Source: Dillenia suffruticosa
Lineage: Eukaryota > Streptophyta > Magnoliopsida > Dilleniales > Dilleniaceae
Reading direction: 5' to 3'
NCBI GenBank assembly: GCA_033439265.1
Contig: JAVTVX010000031.1
Coordinates: forward strand, 13,863,001 to 13,927,000
Length of the DNA stretch: 64,000 nucleotides
Program-made: the position numbers and the translations under genes
The notes under the pieces: generated by a model
Told to the model about the DNA's origin: nothing
Seen by the model: the letters and a program-made list of their open reading frames with translations, nothing else
Databases searched by the model: none
Part shown: positions 37,193-48,280 of the stretch, piece by piece
Layout of the letters: each line of letters opens with the position of its first letter
Numbering within the stretch: the stretch's first letter is position 1

Positions 37193-37630
37193 ATGGCTTC
37201 ATCACTTCCAGTGTTAAGCCTTCAAGAGCTTGTTGATGAGCAAGAACTTCCAGTTCTCTCTAACACGTCCTTCATGCCTACCGTCCCCATCATCGACATG
37301 AAAAGGTTGGTCATGGAGGAATCAACAGACCAAGAGTTAGAGAAGTTGCACTTGGCTTGCAAAGAGTGGGGAGTCTTTCAGGTTTTCTCTCCTAAGCTAA
37401 GCTACCCTTATTTGTTTTCTTCTTCCTTCTCTTTCCATTTTGTGTCAATTTAAACATCTTCACTCAAATGAGAGTTACAATGAATTCTATATGAGAGCAA
37501 AAATTTTGGTCCAATTCTTGTAAGACCCAACTCCTTTATTCTAGGTTAGGTAAGTTTTAAGGGAAGAAATATTATTTATTAAGATTAAACCGGTCATGTC
37601 TATATGTCCATTATTACTAAGATAGTCTTT

Positions 37631-37707
37631 AAAAAAAAAAACAAAAAAAAACAAAAAAAAAAAAACAAAACAAAACAAAAAAAAACAAAAAAAAACAGAA
37701 AAAAAAA
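37631..37707. repeat. A-rich low-complexity tract in A3 intron 1
   Basis: Runs of A separated by single C. A2 has only a simple A-run (about 25999-26015) at the same place, so the tract expanded after the duplication. Confidence 0.85.
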
Positions 37708-38638
37708 TCCCAAATTGTATGTCTAGCAAGAAGTGTATTTTCCAAGACTTTCTATATCATTGGAATTCTTGAAATTTTTCTTAAGAAAAAGTTCACTAAT
37801 TGCAACTTTTCACTTTTTACACAAAAGCAAAATCTAGAAAAATTTTTGAACATTGTTTTCTCGACTTCCATACTTTTTTTTGAAAATAGTCTATCACACT
37901 TGAAAGGAAAGAACTTCCAAAAACGAACAAAAGAAAATTCTGCTCTCACGGATTTTTTTTTTTTTCTCTTTTTGTGGTTTTTCGGTCGACAAACACAATC
38001 TAAGATTATGTATGTAGAAAAAATAAAATAGAGAGAAAATTCCTTGATTATAATAATAGCACATTCATCTCTTTATATAAAATCGTAAGAGTGATTTATT
38101 TGAGTAATGATCATTTACTACTTGATTTATTCTGTGTAAATTCTGAAGTTCTTTTCTATTTTTAAGTTTTCTGCATTTCTTCTTGCTTTCTTTTTAACCT
38201 TCCACTTTGTTCAATCTTCAATATCATCCTTATCCATCTAAACAAGTTTTAGTTTACGATCTATGGGAACTTTTTTTCTTCTTCCATGTTTTTGCTATCT
38301 TTGCAATTAGATTCAATGAAAGAAAATAAAATAAGTAGGGAAGAAGTACTCAAATGACTAATGAATTGTCCATATTGGGGTATAGTTGGTGAACAATGGG
38401 GTTAGCTCTTCATTGGTTGAGAAACTGAAAGCTGAGATTGAAGAGTTTTTCAAGCTTCCCTTGGAAGTGAAAACAAAGTACCAAAGAAAGCAAGGGGAAT
38501 TTGAAGGATATGGACAAAGCCTTGTTTTCTCAGAATATCAGAGGCTTGATTGGGCTGATAGACTACTTTTCTTCACTAATCCTGTGCATAAATGAAACCC
38601 ACATCTTTTGCCAGAGTTCCCTCCATCGCTGAGGTATA

Positions 38639-38640
<2 letters not shown>

Positions 38641-38667
<27 letters not shown>
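38641..38667. repeat. (CT)n microsatellite in A3 intron 2
   Basis: About 13 CT units at the position of the 24-unit tract in A2. Confidence 0.9.
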
Positions 38668-38669
<2 letters not shown>

Positions 38670-39455
38670 GGTATAACTTTTCATCACTTCCATGAAATCT
38701 TTTAATTAACAACATATGTTTCAGGGATACGATGGAGTTGTACTTGTGGAATTACAAAAATTGTCGATGACACTTTTGGAATTCATGGAAAAGGCTCTAA
38801 AGTTAAAGAAGAGAGAGATGGTGGAGTTGTTTGAAGATGGGATGCAAGCGGTGAGAATGACTTACTATCCACCGTGTCCACAACCAGAGAGAGTTGTGGG
38901 ATTAAGCCCAAAGTCAGATGCCACAGGCATAACCATCCTCCTACAAGTCAACCAAGTGGAAGGTCTCCAACTCAAAAAAGATGGGATTTGGATTCCTCTG
39001 CAACCCCTCCAAGATTCCTTTGTTGTCAATGTAGGAGACATTTTAGAGGTCAGTTTGCATGTTTCTTTCATTAGACTTGGAAGAGTCCAGTTAAAAATTG
39101 CTAATTCTGATCAACTGCATAAACTCAATTTTTTTAGTTAAAAAAAAATACTCAATTTTTTTAGTCGAATCTCATTTTTCAAACTTCTATTTCTCTTCTT
39201 ATAAAAATGCTTATGATCAAATCTCTCACTGACATATGGTATAATATAATTTTGTTCATAGTTTCATATTAAATTTGTAATCCCCCTAATAAGATCCTTC
39301 TTTTGTTTCTTTTTATTATTATTCTTCTGCAGGTTATAATCAATGGGGTCTATAAAAGTGTAGAGTACAAGGTGACTGTGAACCCGGAGAAAGAGAGAAT
39401 ATCCGTAGCCACATTCTTCAACCCGAAATTTGAAGTAGAGTTCGGGCCTGCAACC

Positions 39456-40009
39456 TATTAGATACGTTCAAATGACTTTCAGATAAAAAAAAAATGAAAG
39501 GACTTGTACGTGAAACAATCACTGTCCTTAAGAAAATTATGCCCCCACTATATTGTTGGCTAAGTTGATGGTAAATTTCTTCAGGATATGCAAATCGAAA
39601 ATAGAAATTTGAGACAATAAAGTCTCAAATTTCTCCCAAAAACGAAATAGAGCTCTTTTTTTCAGTGCACGAAAATTGCCAATAATAGAAAATCTGAATA
39701 AGTTTCCATAATGGTGAGAGAGAATATTTATAGAACATAAAAAATTACAATAATGAGAAACCCTTTCATTCAAAGGTCATAATAAAGATATATTTTTGAA
39801 TTTAAAATAATAACCGTTTATTCAATAGGTATCATTTGGTTTTTTTTTTTCAGAAAATAACATTTTAATTAAAAAATACCAATTTATTTAATTTTCAAAT
39901 TGTGTCTTTTAAATAAAAAATTTAAATAAATGAAAAATACTTATTTTCTAATGCCCAAGGCCTAAATGTCCAAGTGGCCAAGTGCCCTATCTTTGACTAT
40001 TAAATAAAT

Positions 40010-40054
<45 letters not shown>

Positions 40055-40206
40055 TTTCATTATTGAAAATTCCATTTTCCCTCCAACATACCATTTCAAC
40101 CAAATTCAAATAATTTCAAATTTGATAAGTTATATACCCATCACATTCTCTTCAACTTTTCAATATGGGACAAATATCCATAACATATTACAAACTATAT
40201 TCAACA
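39456..40206 (-). repeat. Copia 3' LTR (751 bp)
   Basis: 3' LTR with respect to the minus strand coding order. It contains an expanded (ATTT)n tract at about 40012-40056 that is only a short AT stretch in the partner LTR. Confidence 0.92.
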
Positions 40207-40741
40207 GTCTCCCACTTAGTTTGTAATATCCATTAGCAGTACAATTTCTTTTTGAAATTATTTCCGCAATAGGTGTCTCTTGATTTAAACCTAAAGGGTA
40301 GTCTAATATTTTCAAAATCTTGTCGAAATTCAAGGTGAATAATTATTAAACCTTAATTTCTCATGACAAGATCGGACAATTTAATACTCATAATTCTTTA
40401 CAAATCTCTAATACGTTCACCGTGAGCTTTAGCACCGTAATATAGCCTTGTGCTATCTCCTGAATTCATAAACATTTATAAAGTTTTATTCCCAAACTTT
40501 ATTAGAAGCGGCACCACTTCTCGTGATTATATAGGTGAAGTTTGAAAATCTCAAATTTGGATTTTCCTTACTCTTGAACCGAACAAGAATCCATTAAGAA
40601 TAATTATTATTCACCCTCCTTTTCTTAAGTATTAATATTCCAATACTTGCTGTCTATCACTAGAGTAACTTGTTGCTACCTTTTAAATCTTTAAAATTGC
40701 TAAACAATAAGAAAGGTAAGGTTACTGTTACCGGTGATAAA

Positions 40742-43700
40742 TTAGAATTGCTTTAAACCCATTTCATTTGTAGTAATTTTGATTCTATCTCTCGAAAGTC
40801 CTTTGGTCAATAGGTCAACAAGATTACTACTAGATCTCACATAGACAACTATGATGATACCATCAGAAATCAATTGTCTAACATATTCATGTCTTAAAGC
40901 AATATGTCTAGATTTACCGTTGTAAATTTTGTTGAATGTCCTAAACATAGTTGCTTAGCTGTCACAGTATAAAGAGACCGCTGGTATTGATTGTTGCCAC
41001 AACTCTATTTCTATCAATAAATTTCTTAGCTATTTTTCCTCTTTACCAGCTGCTGCTAATGCAACAAATTCTGACTCCATAGTCGAATGAGTAATGCATG
41101 TCTGTTTCTTGGAGGCCCAAGAAATTGCTCCTCCACCAAGTTTAAATATCCAACTAGACGTCGATTTATTATCGTTAACACTAGTTATCCAACTAGCATC
41201 AGTGTAACCTTCTAGTACCGAAGGGAATTTGTGATAAAATAATCCCAAAATTTTGGTTCTTTTAAGATAGCCAAAAACCCTTCCAATGGCTCTCCAATGA
41301 TCTACACTGGGATTATGTATAAATCTTGAAAGTTTACATACTGCAAAAACAATATCAGGCCTAGTGCAATGCATAACATACATCAAACTACCAATTATAC
41401 TAGTACAGTCTAATTGACTTATGGACCTTCCTGAATTTTCTATCAGTTTGTTAGAAATATCAAATGGGGTATTAACTTCCTTAATTCTCAAATAGTCAAA
41501 TTTTGAAAGTATTTTATCCACATAATGTGATTGACACAAAGCGTAACCCCCAATATGTTTCTAATTTTGATTCTTAAAATAGTATCGACTTCTCCCAAAT
41601 ATTTCATTTTGAAATGTTGAGTCAGATACATTTTAGTATCATTTATACCTTGCATATTAGTCTCAAAAATTAGCAAGTCATCCACATAAAAACATATGAT
41701 CACTCTAAAATCTTTAGTGAATTTAGAATAAATGCACTTATCTGTTCCATTATATTTAAATCCATTTGATAATATCACATTATCAAATTTTTCGTGCCAT
41801 TACTTCGGACCCTGCTTTAAACCATACAGGGATTTTACCATTTTACAAACTTTATTTTCATTACCAGGAAGGACAAATCCTTCTGGTTGCTTCATATATA
41901 CCTTTTCATCAAGATCACCATTTAAAAATGTTGTTTTAACATCCATTTGATGGATATGTAAATCATAGATTGATGCAAAAGCAAACAACACTTTTATAGA
42001 AGTAATCCTAACAATAGGAGCATATGTATCAAAGTAATCTATCCCTTCCTTTTGTCTGAAACCTTTAACAACTAGTCTCGCTTTAAAGGTTTGCATAGTA
42101 TTGTTAGTATTATACTTTTTCTTGAATATCCACTTACATCCAATTGGTTTTGATATCGAAGGTAAATCTACCGGTACCCATGTACCATTTGCTAAAAGAG
42201 AATCCATTTGATCATTTATTGCTTCTTTCCAAAAGGCAGAATCTCTTGAAGCTAAGCTTCGTTAAACAATTTGGGATCATGCTCCAAGTGTAATACGATG
42301 GATATTTTATTTAATACCTCAATTCTGTTTCCTTCAACCAAGAATGTTAGTGCTTGTGAAAAAATAAAGTCAGAACCAAAGTTCTTTTCTTTACGTACCC
42401 TTTTGCTTCTTCTAGGATCTACTGACAAGTCAATTGATTTTCGTTTATAGAAAGAATTAAGGTGAATAGCAGTATCCTGCGCCAAAATGGGAGAAGAAAT
42501 TACTTCATTTTATTGTGGATTTGTAGTTCGATCACCAAGAAATATAGTTTCTAGAAACTCAACGTCTCTTGACTCTATAATTACATTAGAGTCTAAATCC
42601 AACAACCTATATGCCTTTGAATTTTCAGCATATCCCACAAAGACACTTTTAAGAGCTCTCGGACCCAATTTTGTTCTTTTTTGGATTGGAATTCTATAAT
42701 AAGCAATGCAGTCTCATACCCTCAAATAACCCAAATTTGGTTTTCTTCTTTTCAAAGTCTCGTATGGAGAACTTTTCGTTTTTTTTAAGGTATTTGGTTG
42801 TGTACGTGACAAACCGTTAATAAAGTTTCTCCCCATAAATTTGTTGCCAATTTGGCATGCATTAACATGGAATTGACCATGTCAACTAATATTCTATTTT
42901 TTCTTTCTGTCAAACCATTTTGTTGTGGGGTATATGGTGCACTTGTTTGATGAATCAAACCATTTTCTTCACAGAAATTAGAAAATTCAGTTGGAAAATA
43001 TTCGCCACCACAATCACTTCGTAGCATTTTAATTTTCTTTTCCAGCTGATTTACCATCAGAACTCTGTAACGTTTAAACATATCAAATGCTTGATCTTTT
43101 GTTTTCATCAAATAAATATGAGTGAATCTAGAGCAGTCATCTATAAAAGTTATAAAATATCTATTTCCACCTCTAGTTAAATGACCATTTAATTCACATA
43201 TATCAGAATGCACAAGTTCAAGTAACTCTGAAATCCTTTCATTTTTTGGGAATAGTTTCTTAGTCATCTTGGCTTGTATGCATATTTCGCATTTTCTTGA
43301 TTCTTTGTTGGCACATGAAATAAAACCATGTCTAGACATAAATTTAATTGAATTAAAATTAACATGGGATAAACGTACATGCCATAAATCAAAAGAAGAT
43401 TCAACAATATAAGCAGAAATTTCAATTTTATTAATATTTAATTTGAACATGCCATCACTTGAATATCCTTGTCCTATGAATACACCATTTTTAGATACAA
43501 TGAGTTTTTCTGCCTCTATGACAACTTTCAGACCTTTTTTACAAAGTACACTTCCAGAAATCAAATTCTTTCTCACATCTCGAACATTGAAAACATTTGT
43601 CAAGATCAACTTCTTTTCTAAAGTAAACAACAATTCGACAGTTCCTTTTCCCATAACTTTGGTTGTATCATGATTTCCCATAAGAACCTTTTCATCCTTG

Positions 43701-44741
43701 GTTACCATTGTGTAAATTTTGAAGTGATCTTTATTATTGCAAACATACACAGTAGCACCAGAATCATACCACCAATCAGAAAATTTTTCTGTTACTGTCA
43801 TATTACATTCTGTAACGATACTAATGTTAAGTGCTGTAATCATGGCAATAATTTATGCGGTGGTGGATTGATGTTCAACCATATTTGTTTTTTTGTTCCC
43901 AGTGTTTTCCTCCAATTTCAGTTTCTTGTAGAATCTGCATTTTTTTTAAAATGACCTTTCTTTTCACAGAAAAACACGACTTGTTTTTCTTGTTGTTGTT
44001 CTTGCTATTGGTAGTAGAGAAGTTGTCATATTTTCTTTTCTTTCCTCCATTCTTAGTGCTAGACTCAACTTGATTTATCTTATTTTCAGACTCCAAAGCA
44101 TATTTATTTTCACGATTTCGAGTTTCCTCTTCAATTTGAATATGGTTTAAGAGTTGGTCTATAGTAAAATCTTCAGAAGTGTAAAATAATTTCTTTCGAT
44201 AATTATTCCAAGTGGTTGGTAATTTTGAAATAACTGCAGCCACTTGTAATTGTTCGGACACTTCCACTTTTAAATCATTGAGTCTAGACACCAGGACTAG
44301 TAACTCATCCACTTGATCCATGACCGATTTATTATCCACCATTTAAAACTCAAAAAATTTCAAACTAAGAAATCTATCCGTATCTTGTTTTATAGAAATA
44401 TACTTGCTCACCAATACTTTCCAAATTTTTTGTGGAGTCTTGAGCGAACGAAACAAATCATACAATCGATCAAATAGAGAATTCATAATGAATCCTCTAT
44501 AACGAACTTCATCATCTTGACGTTTCTAATGAAAGATTCTGATTTCATCAGTATCACTTTCACTCGGTTTTGGAATGGGTGGTAAGTTCGGACTCAGAAG
44601 ATAGACAACATTCAACCGGTAAGAAGGAACAGTAGTTTATCCTTCCAGCGAGTGAAATTTATCTCATCAAAACGATCAAGTTTGAACATATTTGGGTTGA
44701 TCATCTTATTGAAAACAGATTCAGATCCAGTAGCCTCCATT
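40742..44741 (-). pseudogene. Copia gag-pol (degenerate polyprotein)
   Basis: The polyprotein starts near 44741 (MEATGSES) with gag interrupted by stops in 44340-44640. A frameshifted zinc-knuckle region follows near 43960. The longest open piece, 42785-43843, holds the protease DSGAT, the GAG-pre-integrase HxxxxH/CxxC finger (about 43260-43430) and the integrase core with HSD, RSDCGGEYF and the Glu in LTERKNR. Reverse transcriptase follows in two frames (41800-42207 and 41488-41778, YVDD near 41680). RNase H is at 41030-41539 and 40742-40948, ending with the VDLLTKGL motif. Frame breaks and stops between the pieces mean it cannot make a full polyprotein. Confidence 0.92.
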
Positions 44742-44762
44742 GTAGACTAATTTCCTTAAGAT

Positions 44763-45480
44763 TGTTAGATATGTTGAAATGACTTTGAGATAAACATGAA
44801 ATGACTTGCACGTAAAACAATCACTGTCCTTAAGGAAATTATGCCCCCACTATATTGCTGGCTGGGTTGATGGCAAACTCTTTCCGGATATACAAATCAA
44901 AAATAAAAATTTGAGATAACAAAATCTCAAATTTCTCTCAAAAACGAAATAGAGCCCTTTTTTTCAGTGCACGAAAATTGCCAATGACAGAAAATCTGAA
45001 AAAGTTTCCATAATGGTAAGAGAGAATATTTATAAAACATGAAGGATTGCAATAATGAGAAATTTTTTCATTTAAAAGTCATAATGAATATGTTCTTTTG
45101 AATTTAAAATAACAACCGTTTATTCAATAGGTATCACTTGGTTTTTTTTTTTTAGAAAATAACATTTTAATTAAAAAATATCAATTTATTTAATTTCCAA
45201 ATTGTGTCTTTTAAAGAAAAAAAATTAAATAACCGAAAAATACTTATTTTCTAATACCCAAGGCCCAATTGCCCTATCTTTGACCATTAAATAAATAATT
45301 AAATAATTAATTATTTAATTATTTAATTAATTTATTATTGAAAATTTCATTTTCCCTCCAACACACCATTTCAACCAAATTCAAATGATTTCAAATTTGA
45401 TGGATTATATACCCATCACATTCTTTTCAACTTTTTAATATGAGACAAATGTCATAACATATTAAAAACTATATTCAACA
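44763..45480 (-). repeat. Copia 5' LTR (718 bp)
   Basis: 5' LTR in the minus strand sense. It aligns along its length with 39456-40206; shared blocks include CAATCACTGTCCTTAAG and TTATGCCCCCACTATATTG. Confidence 0.92.
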
Positions 45481-45541
45481 CAACCACTACTCTAAACCCT
45501 CAAACTCCATGGGTAACAGCAGAAACCTACCGATTGATGCT

Positions 45542-48275
45542 TGAGAACAATTAAATATACTAGTGGAGCACCCATCTACATGTGCGTGTTATTATATATG
45601 TGTGTGCACGTAAAAACAAAATCTTCACGCAGTTTCGATTGCTTTGTTTACAGAATAGCATTTCTAAGACAAAAACATTTCTTTTGCTCTCTATACTAGT
45701 ACAGCTTTTGTTTTTGAATGGTTTTTACGAGGATAAAACCTCAACCATAGCTTAGCCTTAGCCATCGTGCCATCTCCACGATGCCTCCTATGCTAAATAA
45801 GCACTCTAAGCAACAAAAGTATTTGATTATGTAAGTACGCTACAGTGGTGTGTGAAACGTGTATTTTTTTCATTTAATGATTGTATCCTATATAAGTGTT
45901 GAGTCAAATTTTAGTAGGTCGACACGGTTTACTAACTTTAATAAATTTGCATCTAAACCATTTGATTTCCCTTGTTTAGGGGATCCAATCAAGAAATGGA
46001 TTCTGTCTCTTGGTAATGGGGTCTCATAATACTCCGAAAAGCTCATAGAAAGAAAGTCCATGATGGATGGTATTTGATTTTTGATAAAATCATAATATAG
46101 ATTTTATTACTAATCAATATGCAACCATGAAGAGAGGGAAAAAAAGAAAAAAAAAAAACCACAACAATTTCTATGAAAGTCTAACCAAAGAAGGATCGAG
46201 TTTAAGAATACTAGGGAGTAAAAAAGACAAAAAAAGAATATATATATATATATATATATATGACAAGTATTAGGGAGGAAATAAAAGATTGATTGGTTTA
46301 TTTGGTCTAAAATGTGTTCAATACTTTTCTTTTAAGGCTATTTGTAGATGAAAAACTAATGGCAATTTGTTTACCCAAGTTTCAATCTTCATCCCCAAGG
46401 TAGGCTTGATTTCAATGCTTTTACGGATGAGATGGAGTCTTTGGTGATTATATAGCTTCCAAGCATGTTTTAATCTTCATTCTTATCCCTATTTTCAAAG
46501 GAATACACTATATAATCCAAGTTGTTATGAATTTTGAATCTTTATTTATATCTTATTGTCAAAATAATATAGTTGGGAAAGCTAGGGTTCCAGGAGTTGT
46601 GGACTCTAGACCTTTAATCTTCATCATTTCTCTTGATATCATGCACGATCAAGTTTTAATCAGCCAAAAACCACCTCTTTGATAGCCCTTATCTTCAATT
46701 TAGGTATAAGATGGACTTAGCTTGTCATGTCCAAAACTGTCATCAGCTAACTTTCATTGAATGAATCTCAATGATCATAATTTTTCTCCTCAATTCGATA
46801 ATTTTATATTCAAATCTCAATATAAAAATTTCATTACCCAAGTTTGCACATAGCAATTGGGCCATTTAATTCGAAGTTTGGATATGGTCTGACTATTCGA
46901 AGTTTGGTGTGATTTGCTTTGACAGGACAACCAACAAAATATGGCCGTGGGTGAATAATACAACTGAATATATTGACTTATTCGGCTGGGAAAATAGCAT
47001 TTAGCCCCAATACAAACATCAACGGGTGCTACAATTAAGTCCATTTAACACCAAATTGGCACAAATACCATAATCTGCACAAGTAAATGCTTCCAACCCT
47101 ATTATTTTTTTTACTTTACAAAAAATAGCATAAAAATGAAAAATAAATTTGGAAGAATGATAACTCCATTACTACCATATCAAAATATTTTTTTAATAAT
47201 CAGTTCTTTGATCGTAAAATCTTTAAATTAAGTGTTCTTTGTATAGCAAGCAAACCACCATAATACCACTAAAATTTTAGAACTTTAATACCGGTTCACA
47301 TATGGTTTAGTTCATGTGACATTTTACTCTTTCATTCTTGTCAAAATTGATTTCTTTCGTTATTTTTTAATAAATCATTAGTATTCAATAATCATATATT
47401 TAATCTGATCAAATTCGATTCAAATCGAGTTAAAATTTTAAAAGAATAATCTCCTAATATCTATTTTTAATATATATAAAATTTGATCTAAAAAATATCA
47501 GTGTCCAATCATATATCAATCAGGTTGATTTCTTCGTTAATAAAAAGTGATGTACTTTCTTTTTGTTGCTTTAGTGTGACGTATTAGTGTTTGATATACA
47601 AAAATTTGAAATTAATGGGCATTTATTAAATGTGTCTCCGCTAAGCTAAGGTCATGTTTTCTTTGTCGGGCTCTACTTTCTAGACGGGATGTGGACCAAC
47701 CCTAAAACCATCAACTTGGAAGATTGACAAATCCTCCACAACTCCTCGGCAAAGCGCTTGTAATCCTCACCGCACATTCAGTGACTTGGAATTGAGATTT
47801 GGTGGGGTTTTTAATGTTAAATATTGTTGATCTAATTTTAATTTTAATTTTAATTATTTTAATATTAGACCTAAATCTTCCTTACAAAACTAAATATTTT
47901 TTCAATATAATATTATCAATTGTACATATATGATTTGAGCTAAAAGCTTGATACGCATTTTTTTTCTTTTTTACTTTGACAAAATGGGGTTTGAGTTTGT
48001 GATTAAATAACTAAAATTAGGAGTTTATTCCATAAGAATGAGACTATTATTTTAACATTTCTTTTACGGATCAAATTATTTATGCTATCTTAAAAACGTA
48101 AAAGTAATAGAGGTCATGGATTTGAAAATTTCAGTAGATGTCAACTACTCTCTATTTTATTTTATTTTATTTTATTTTATTTTATTTATAATATCTTTTA
48201 ACATAAGTGACACAAATTTTGAAACTCTTTGAATCAAAAGCGTAACACATTGTTTATATAATGCATATGAATTTC
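45542..48275. repeat. 3' spacer of the A3 unit
   Basis: Repeats 829-3100 with small indels, then continues to the point where the Ty3 element is inserted. A (AT)n tract lies at about 46240-46262. About 47757-48120 differs from the A1 copy and holds nothing recognisable. Confidence 0.75.
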
Positions 48276-48280
48276 GAAAC

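Larger units (their letters stand above)
39456..45480 (-). mobile_element. Copia LTR retrotransposon, about 6.0 kb, with both LTRs
   Basis: LTRs lie at 39456-40206 and 44763-45480; the left one starts TATTAGATA and the right one TGTTAGATA, and both end TTCAACA. The target duplication CAACC (39451-39455 and 45481-45485) splits a sequence that is continuous in A1 and A2. On the minus strand the order gag, protease, integrase, reverse transcriptase, RNase H defines Copia. A purine-rich GTGGGAGAC adjoins the left LTR as the polypurine tract. No initiator-Met binding site is evident next to the right LTR. The LTRs differ by many substitutions and indels, so the insertion is not recent. It is inactive (see the pol entry). 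Confidence 0.95.
37193..45541 (+). pseudogene. 2ODD pseudogene A3 (subfamily A, several lesions, Copia in exon 4)
   Basis: Exon 1 (37193-37381) lacks 13 codons in frame relative to A2, removing KEPLSQIPESYKL or its equivalent. Exon 2 (38386-38633) has TGA at 38593-38595 for an Arg codon. Exon 3 (38725-39048) is 324 nt, one base short, with the deletion near 38745. The first iron-ligand His is Lys (PKSDAT, codon 38911-38913). Exon 4 starts at 39333; its distal ligand His is Tyr (VEYK, codon 39366-39368). At 39455 it is broken by a 6-kb Copia element and resumes at 45486, with further deletions removing most of the C-terminus. Splice sites are otherwise kept. Each lesion alone would be inactivating or damaging. 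Confidence 0.95.
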
